This document shows positions 59,880 through 64,000 of a stretch of DNA of 64,000 nt, one piece after another. The notes beneath the pieces are model-generated. The model made no database searches, was not told the DNA's origin, and saw only the letters and a list, made by a program, of their open reading frames with translations. The stretch is from Euryarchaeota archaeon UBA171 (lineage in GTDB: Archaea; Thermoplasmatota; Poseidoniia; Poseidoniales; Thalassarchaeaceae). The stretch is from positions 53,316 through 117,315 of the forward strand of contig DANO01000025.1 in NCBI GenBank assembly GCA_002497295.1. Direction: 5' to 3'. Both the position numbers and the translations under genes were made by a program. Each line of letters opens with the position of its first letter. Positions within the stretch are counted from its first letter, which is position 1.

Positions 59880-61952
59880 TCAATCCAAAACACGATTTCG
59901 ATTCAGATCTCCTCTTCGATTGCCCGGCATGTGGGGGTGTGATGCAACGAGCCTAGATTCTGTTGTTTTACCCTCTTCTTCTTCTTCTTCCATCTGCACC
60001 ATTTTCTCCCACAGGATCTCAGCCAAGTCTTTGACGTCCATTTCACATCCGATTGAGTCCAAACCGTCTTTCACCATCACAGAGCAAAATGGGCACCCTA
60101 TCGCAACCGTATCGGCTCCTGTTTCTGCCAACTCTTTGGCCCGGATTACATTGACGCGTTTATCGGCGTCCTCCTCCATCCACATCTGTGCGCCACCTGC
60201 TCCGCAACAAAATGAATCAGTCCCGTGCCGTTCCACTTCAATGTCCACCCCTCCAATGACTGCCCTAGGAGCTTCTACCTCGCCACCAATTCTCCCTAGA
60301 TAGCACGGGTCATGGAATGTTACGCTATCTTCATGATCGACGATTCTCGGCAACCGCCCCTCGTCCTGTAATTTGGCTAGGATTTGCGAATGATGCAGCA
60401 CTTCTAGCTTATCTGCGCCATAGTCTGGATACTCCTTGCCCAACGTATGGAAACAGTGAGGACAAGATGCCACGATCCTCTTGACGCCCAACTCTTGGAA
60501 TGTAGACACATTGGCCTCTGCGAGCATCTGGAATAGATACTCATTCCCTGCTCTTCTTGCTGGATCTCCAGAGCACCCTTCTTGCATACCCAATATACCA
60601 ACGTCTAATCCTGCTTCTTTCAACAGAGATATTGTAGCCCTCGCAACTTTTTGATTACGCTCATCGAAACTTGCCGCACACCCCACGAAGTAAATGTATT
60701 CGGCGGGCTCGCCGATCTTCACATCAAGATCACTGGCCCAGTCTCCTCTCTCATGAGCCCCAAATCCGTATGGATTCGAGCCGGATTCCAAATTACCCAT
60801 GGCGACATTCAATTGCTCGGGATATTCCATGGTCTCCATCATAGCATTACGTCGAAGATCGGTCAATTTAGGGACGTGTTCTATGTAAAGTGGACAGGCA
60901 TCGACACAGGCATGACAGGTAGTACAAGCCCACACTGCATCTGCGGAAAGACGTTCCATCATGGTTTCATCGGGAGTCTCTCCGGAGAGCAATATCGGGG
61001 CATGTTCATTGGCATACGATCTGACATCGTGGACTATCTGCATCGGGTTGAGCGCCTTCCCCGATTCATATGCCGGGCACACGTCTTGACACCTTGCGCA
61101 GGAAGTACAGGCCCATCCATCAATGAGCTGCCTCCAGGTGTATTGGCTGAATGTCGAGACTCCGAAAGTATCGATATCCAGCTCCTCAAGAGAAACAGCC
61201 ATGCCGCTATCGTCAACAGCCAATGGACGCATTTTCGCCATAGGGGTACGATCGAAGAAAAAGACATTGGGAAGCGCCATTACCAGATGCATATGCTTGG
61301 AAAGAGGGATGAGGATGAGAAAGCAACATATAGCCGCCATGTGCATCCAATAGGATATGATCACGAAGGTGTCGGAAACTCCCGCCTGTGCCACTAAATA
61401 GCCTAGAGGTTCCCAGAATGCGGACGGCCCCTCAGCAGACTCAACTACGAACGATGTAGTCGTAATTGTGAATATCAGCACAAGTATTGCATTTCCCTCT
61501 AATTGTGACTTGCCCTTCAACTTCTCAGGCGTAAAAACAACTCTTCTCGTCAAAGCTGCGACACACCCAATCAATGCAGACGTATATCCCAGTTCGACCA
61601 TCCCATTCCAAGGCCCAACGAGTATTTCCGGGAGGAAAGATCCAGAGAACCAATTCGCCGTGGCAAGATCGAACATATCGCTTGATAGCATAAGGAATCC
61701 CCAGAACATCAGGACATGCAAACCTCCTGCTACTCGATCCTCAAGTACGCGCTTCTGGCCTAGCCATCCAGTTACGACTTCCACCACTCTGCTGAACCAA
61801 GCATCTGTCCTAGGGTCTGGGCTGCCCCTTAGAACCAGGCGAATCGCCTTCTGAACTTGGTAGACGAAGAATGCAATTGAGATACCGCCCAATGCTAGGA
61901 GAAGAACCCACCCGGGGATGCCATTGTAATCGATAAGCAATGGGTGTTCCAT
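59880..61952 (-). CDS. Membrane Fe-S oxidoreductase, HdrD/NarI fusion (EMO-like)
   Basis: About 690 residues from ATG 61952 (the open frame to 62084 would overlap the mevalonate kinase start). The N-terminal half is a NarI-like membrane domain with about five helices and His residues suited to b-type heme. Two [4Fe-4S] motifs follow, CTSCARCQDVCP and CTTCHACVDACP. The C-terminal half has two CCG-type domains: the first reads EGCSGDPARRAGNE with a later SCPHCFH, the second DPCYLGR, FCCGAGG and GCPFC. This architecture is that of ETF:(methyl)menaquinone oxidoreductase and related acyl-CoA electron carriers. A run of GAA/GAG codons near the end encodes EEEEEE. Function is inferred from architecture. 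Confidence 0.85.
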   Translation of the reverse strand: MEHPLLIDYNGIPGWVLLLALGGISIAFFVYQVQKAIRLVLRGSPDPRTDAWFSRVVEVVTGWLGQKRVLEDRVAGGLHVLMFWGFLMLSSDMFDLATANWFSGSFLPEILVGPWNGMVELGYTSALIGCVAALTRRVVFTPEKLKGKSQLEGNAILVLIFTITTTSFVVESAEGPSAFWEPLGYLVAQAGVSDTFVIISYWMHMAAICCFLILIPLSKHMHLVMALPNVFFFDRTPMAKMRPLAVDDSGMAVSLEELDIDTFGVSTFSQYTWRQLIDGWACTSCARCQDVCPAYESGKALNPMQIVHDVRSYANEHAPILLSGETPDETMMERLSADAVWACTTCHACVDACPLYIEHVPKLTDLRRNAMMETMEYPEQLNVAMGNLESGSNPYGFGAHERGDWASDLDVKIGEPAEYIYFVGCAASFDERNQKVARATISLLKEAGLDVGILGMQEGCSGDPARRAGNEYLFQMLAEANVSTFQELGVKRIVASCPHCFHTLGKEYPDYGADKLEVLHHSQILAKLQDEGRLPRIVDHEDSVTFHDPCYLGRIGGEVEAPRAVIGGVDIEVERHGTDSFCCGAGGAQMWMEEDADKRVNVIRAKELAETGADTVAIGCPFCSVMVKDGLDSIGCEMDVKDLAEILWEKMVQMEEEEEEGKTTESRLVASHPHMPGNRRGDLNRNRVLD

Positions 61953-62065
61953 CCGTAATCTCTCCGGCGGGGGGGTGTCCCGTGTAACTACGTCGTATAC
62001 AAGGAGGCCTTGAACATCACGTAAGTACGCGAAGGGGCTATCCCCAATACCGGGTACGGGAGGAC

Positions 62066-63031
62066 ATGGCAGAAGCGCGTGCACCCGGAAAGGCGATTCT
62101 GTTCGGGGAGCATGCAGTTGTCTATGGCCACCCAGCCGTTGCTGTTGCGATTGAAGCAGGCGTAAATGTCACGGTTTCAGATAATAAGGAATGGGCGGTC
62201 GAAGGTAGGCCACTCGACTCAATACGGCATCCGCATCTGAAATCGATAATATCCAGGATGCCACAGGGACCAGGACCCTACTCTTTTCAGATATCTAGTA
62301 CGCTTTTTTCTGCAGCTGGACAAGGGTCATCCGCAGCCTTATCTGTAGCCGCACATCTTGCTCTCAGCAATCAGATCGGCGAATCATCTAGCGTGATAGA
62401 TGCTGCCAAATCCGGACATTTGGCGGAGGCTGCTGCTCAATCCGGACGCGCCAGTCCGACAGATACGGCCACCAGCGCTCTTGGCGGTTGCGTCGTCGTC
62501 TCATCGTCACTTCCGCCTATGGTAAAGCACGTGTTCGGGGCAGAATTGGAAACCTCTGAAGGTCTTCGAACATGGGATGTAGGTACTATCGATCTCCCAG
62601 ACGATTCCAACCCTCCATCACTGGTCCTCGGATTCACCGGGAACTCATCGAAAACGGGAAAAATGGTCGCCATGGTTGCAGATTTGATATCTTCGAACCC
62701 TGAACGAAAATCCGATTTAGATTCAATAGGGGAAATCACTGCAGTGGGACTGGTCGCTCTTGCCTCTGCTGAGTGGGAAGCAGTCGGTATGGCCATGAAT
62801 GCATGTCATGATAGACTCGAGGCACTTAACCTAAGCACGCCATTCTTAGAGAAGTTGATCGCAGCCGTACGCCCTTATTCTCTCGGAGCCAAACTTACTG
62901 GTGCGGGCGGTGGCGGGTGTATGATGGCTCTGACGAGAGATCCCGCACGTGTCGCTCAGATGATGGAGCTACATGGCGCTAAAGCCATGATAAGCTCATT
63001 TCACAACAAAGGGGCTCAGATTTTAGGCTGA
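62066..63031 (+). CDS. mvk: Mevalonate kinase
   Basis: A 321-residue GHMP kinase that phosphorylates mevalonate for isoprenoid lipid synthesis. The N-terminal motif is PGKAILFGEHAVVYG, the ATP loop is GQGSSAALSVA (near 87-97), and the C-terminal motif is KLTGAGGGGCMMAL. The EHAVVYGHPA block separates mevalonate kinase from galacto- and homoserine kinases. It is divergent from the HdrD-like gene. No clear TATA box was seen. Confidence 0.95.
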   Translation: MAEARAPGKAILFGEHAVVYGHPAVAVAIEAGVNVTVSDNKEWAVEGRPLDSIRHPHLKSIISRMPQGPGPYSFQISSTLFSAAGQGSSAALSVAAHLALSNQIGESSSVIDAAKSGHLAEAAAQSGRASPTDTATSALGGCVVVSSSLPPMVKHVFGAELETSEGLRTWDVGTIDLPDDSNPPSLVLGFTGNSSKTGKMVAMVADLISSNPERKSDLDSIGEITAVGLVALASAEWEAVGMAMNACHDRLEALNLSTPFLEKLIAAVRPYSLGAKLTGAGGGGCMMALTRDPARVAQMMELHGAKAMISSFHNKGAQILG

Positions 63032-63048
63032 TTTCCCGCCACACCCCC

Positions 63049-63065
63049 TTATATACGGTATATAA
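63049..63065 (+). promoter_or_regulatory. Palindromic TATA box of the TBP gene
   Basis: TTATATAC, one G, then GTATATAA is a perfect inverted repeat containing a TATA box. The centre is about 21-26 bp before the ATG at 63078, so the transcript would be leaderless or nearly so. Because the gene product itself binds TATA boxes, autoregulation is plausible. Confidence 0.7.
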
Positions 63066-63077
63066 TCACGATATGCC

Positions 63078-63830
63078 ATGAAGAGTGATGAAGAACGCTT
63101 GACTGTAGTCAACGTAGTCGCATCTACAAGAGTCGCCGAAGAACTAGACCTACCTGACATCGCAATCCAACTGAATTGTGAATATGAGCCGGAGCAATTC
63201 CCCGGCGTCGTCTATCGAGTCGTGGACCCGAAACTTGCCATCTTGATGTTCCGATCAGGAAGAGCCGTGTGCACAGGCGGGAAGAATGAGGAGAATATCC
63301 ATGAGGGAATCACCCGCATGATAGGGGATTTAAGAGCAGCAGGAATCGAGACTTGGGAGATAGAAGACGTCAAGATCGAGGTTCAGAATATGGTCGCCAC
63401 ATATGCACTGCACTATCCCGAAGATTACAATGGAACTGCACGCATGGACGACATCAATACCCGTGTAATAGATCTTGATGAGGGAGAAATACGTCCTGCT
63501 GATGACGAAGAGATTGAAGTTTGGAATGCAATGACAAAGGAAGAACAAGAAAAGTTCGGCAAATTCCAGATCCGTGGAATAAAGCAGGGAGAGCCATTGG
63601 CCACAATGCCCAGGAAACTCAATCTGAACAACCTTACGTTCCACCTGCCTTTCGATAAGGTAGAATACGAGCCAGAGCAGTTCCCGGGTCTGATTTACAG
63701 GTTAGACTACCCACGTGTTGTGTGTTTGATTTTCGGAAGCGGTAAGATGGTGATAACCGGCGCGAGAAGGAAAGATGAGATTTTAGAAGCCGTCCAATTC
63801 ATTCAGGATGAGTTGGCCGACCTACTCTGA
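63078..63830 (+). CDS. tbp: TATA-box binding protein with internal insertion
   Basis: A 250-residue TBP; most archaeal TBPs are about 180-190. The first repeat (about 8-100) and second repeat (about 100-250) each carry the minor-groove Asn (N12 and N104 in VNVVAS and VQNMVAT), the YEPEQFPG block and the late Phe pairs (F41/F58 and F202/F219). Between the start of the second repeat and its YEPEQFPG block lie about 65 extra residues (about 112-178), rich in Asp/Glu, in place of a short loop. The core repeats look intact, so it should still bind DNA; the insertion could contact another factor. Confidence 0.92.
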   Translation: MKSDEERLTVVNVVASTRVAEELDLPDIAIQLNCEYEPEQFPGVVYRVVDPKLAILMFRSGRAVCTGGKNEENIHEGITRMIGDLRAAGIETWEIEDVKIEVQNMVATYALHYPEDYNGTARMDDINTRVIDLDEGEIRPADDEEIEVWNAMTKEEQEKFGKFQIRGIKQGEPLATMPRKLNLNNLTFHLPFDKVEYEPEQFPGLIYRLDYPRVVCLIFGSGKMVITGARRKDEILEAVQFIQDELADLL

Positions 63831-63842
63831 GAATACGACAAG

Positions 63843-63850
63843 TGATTATA
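63843..63850 (+). promoter_or_regulatory. TATA-like element for the last gene
   Basis: TGATTATA is centred about 26 bp before the GTG at 63874, the same spacing as at other leaderless genes here. Confidence 0.45.
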
Positions 63851-63873
63851 CCCTTGACTTCCGTCAGAGGGTT

Positions 63874-64000
63874 GTGTTTGACAGATCACGCTTGCGAGAT
63901 TTTGTATTTTGGACAGCGGTTGCAATCCTGTTGTTTCCTTCATCGCCATATGATTCCGTATCCGAAGAGATACGCGAAGAAAAGCTCGATCAGAGATTCT
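63874..64000 (+). CDS. Start of a membrane protein gene (truncated by window end)
   Basis: A GTG-initiated frame runs without a stop to the window end (42 codons seen). The N terminus reads FDRSRLRDFVFWTAVAILL, a basic segment followed by a hydrophobic stretch typical of a signal or first membrane helix, then an acidic/basic region. A TATA-like element is 26 bp upstream. The rest of the gene lies outside the window, so no function can be given. Confidence 0.55.
   Translation, partial: MFDRSRLRDFVFWTAVAILLFPSSPYDSVSEEIREEKLDQRF

Noticed and set aside
59974..59990. Triplet repeat (CTT)n as a microsatellite or phase-variable tract
   Set aside because: It is short, in frame and simply encodes an acidic EEEEEE stretch near the C terminus of the Fe-S oxidoreductase.
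1..64000. CRISPR arrays, insertion sequences or prophage
   Set aside because: No regularly spaced repeats, transposase, integrase or phage structural genes were seen, and genes are densely packed housekeeping or accessory metabolic genes.

Overview
The window looks like a compact archaeal chromosome segment, most likely from a Marine Group II/III type euryarchaeon (Poseidoniia, Thermoplasmatota). Archaeal evidence seen directly: a TATA-binding protein (63078-63830), mevalonate kinase, GHMP-type shikimate kinase, the alternative early aromatic pathway (ADH synthase plus 3-dehydroquinate synthase II), an archaeal-type FAD synthase, a bacterio-opsin-activator type HTH regulator, and TATA-like boxes about 26 bp before many start codons. 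The lineage within Archaea is inference. No rRNA, IS element, integrase, phage gene or CRISPR array was seen, and no stretch over 300 bases lacks a gene.

Layout. 1-33 is the 3' end of a tRNA. 100-5490 holds an EF-hand membrane protein and an FtsX/MacB-type ABC exporter. 5500-10031 has exonuclease III and then four tightly coupled aromatic biosynthesis genes. 10032-16062 (minus) is a MoxR / DUF58 / DUF4350 membrane cluster with a secreted, C-terminally anchored protein. 16059-21089 (minus) is an operon of a regulator plus the three subunits of a molybdenum hydroxylase that resembles 4-hydroxybenzoyl-CoA reductase. Its maturation factors (XdhC-like, MocA/MobA-like) follow at 21181-23824, with a predicted 10-TM metal exporter between them. 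23862-30326 carries a CaCA antiporter, a fused 2-oxoacid dehydrogenase E1 behind an extremely AT-rich spacer, a ThiF/MoeB-rhodanese protein and thioredoxin reductase. 30398-32678 (minus) is a riboflavin/FAD cluster.

32753-36562 encodes one continuous protein that joins a secreted subtilisin-like protease to an AmpG-like MFS permease, the most unusual architecture here. It is followed by glutaredoxin, an esterase, a lipoprotein and a membrane pyrophosphatase. 40583-46505 has a NifU-like protein, PolX, endonuclease III, a SpoU methyltransferase, a SOUL protein and NAD synthetase. 46618-54962 has IleS, a CoA-transferase, small membrane proteins, a methyltransferase, a LURP-one-like protein, a DEAD-box helicase and a TauE permease. 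55009-61952 (minus) has an Asp-box lipoprotein, CysS, two tandem class-I amidotransferase-like hydrolases and a membrane Fe-S oxidoreductase of the HdrD/EMO type. 62066-64000 has mevalonate kinase, a TBP with a large internal insertion, and the start of one more gene.

Taken together the genes suggest an aerobic or facultative heterotroph that degrades protein outside the cell, oxidises acyl-CoA or aromatic-type substrates through Mo and Fe-S enzymes, and makes its own aromatic compounds, flavins and isoprenoids. This lifestyle is inferred from gene families only. Start codons were often moved inward from the longest open frame, using 4-nt overlaps, TATA spacing and family N-termini.
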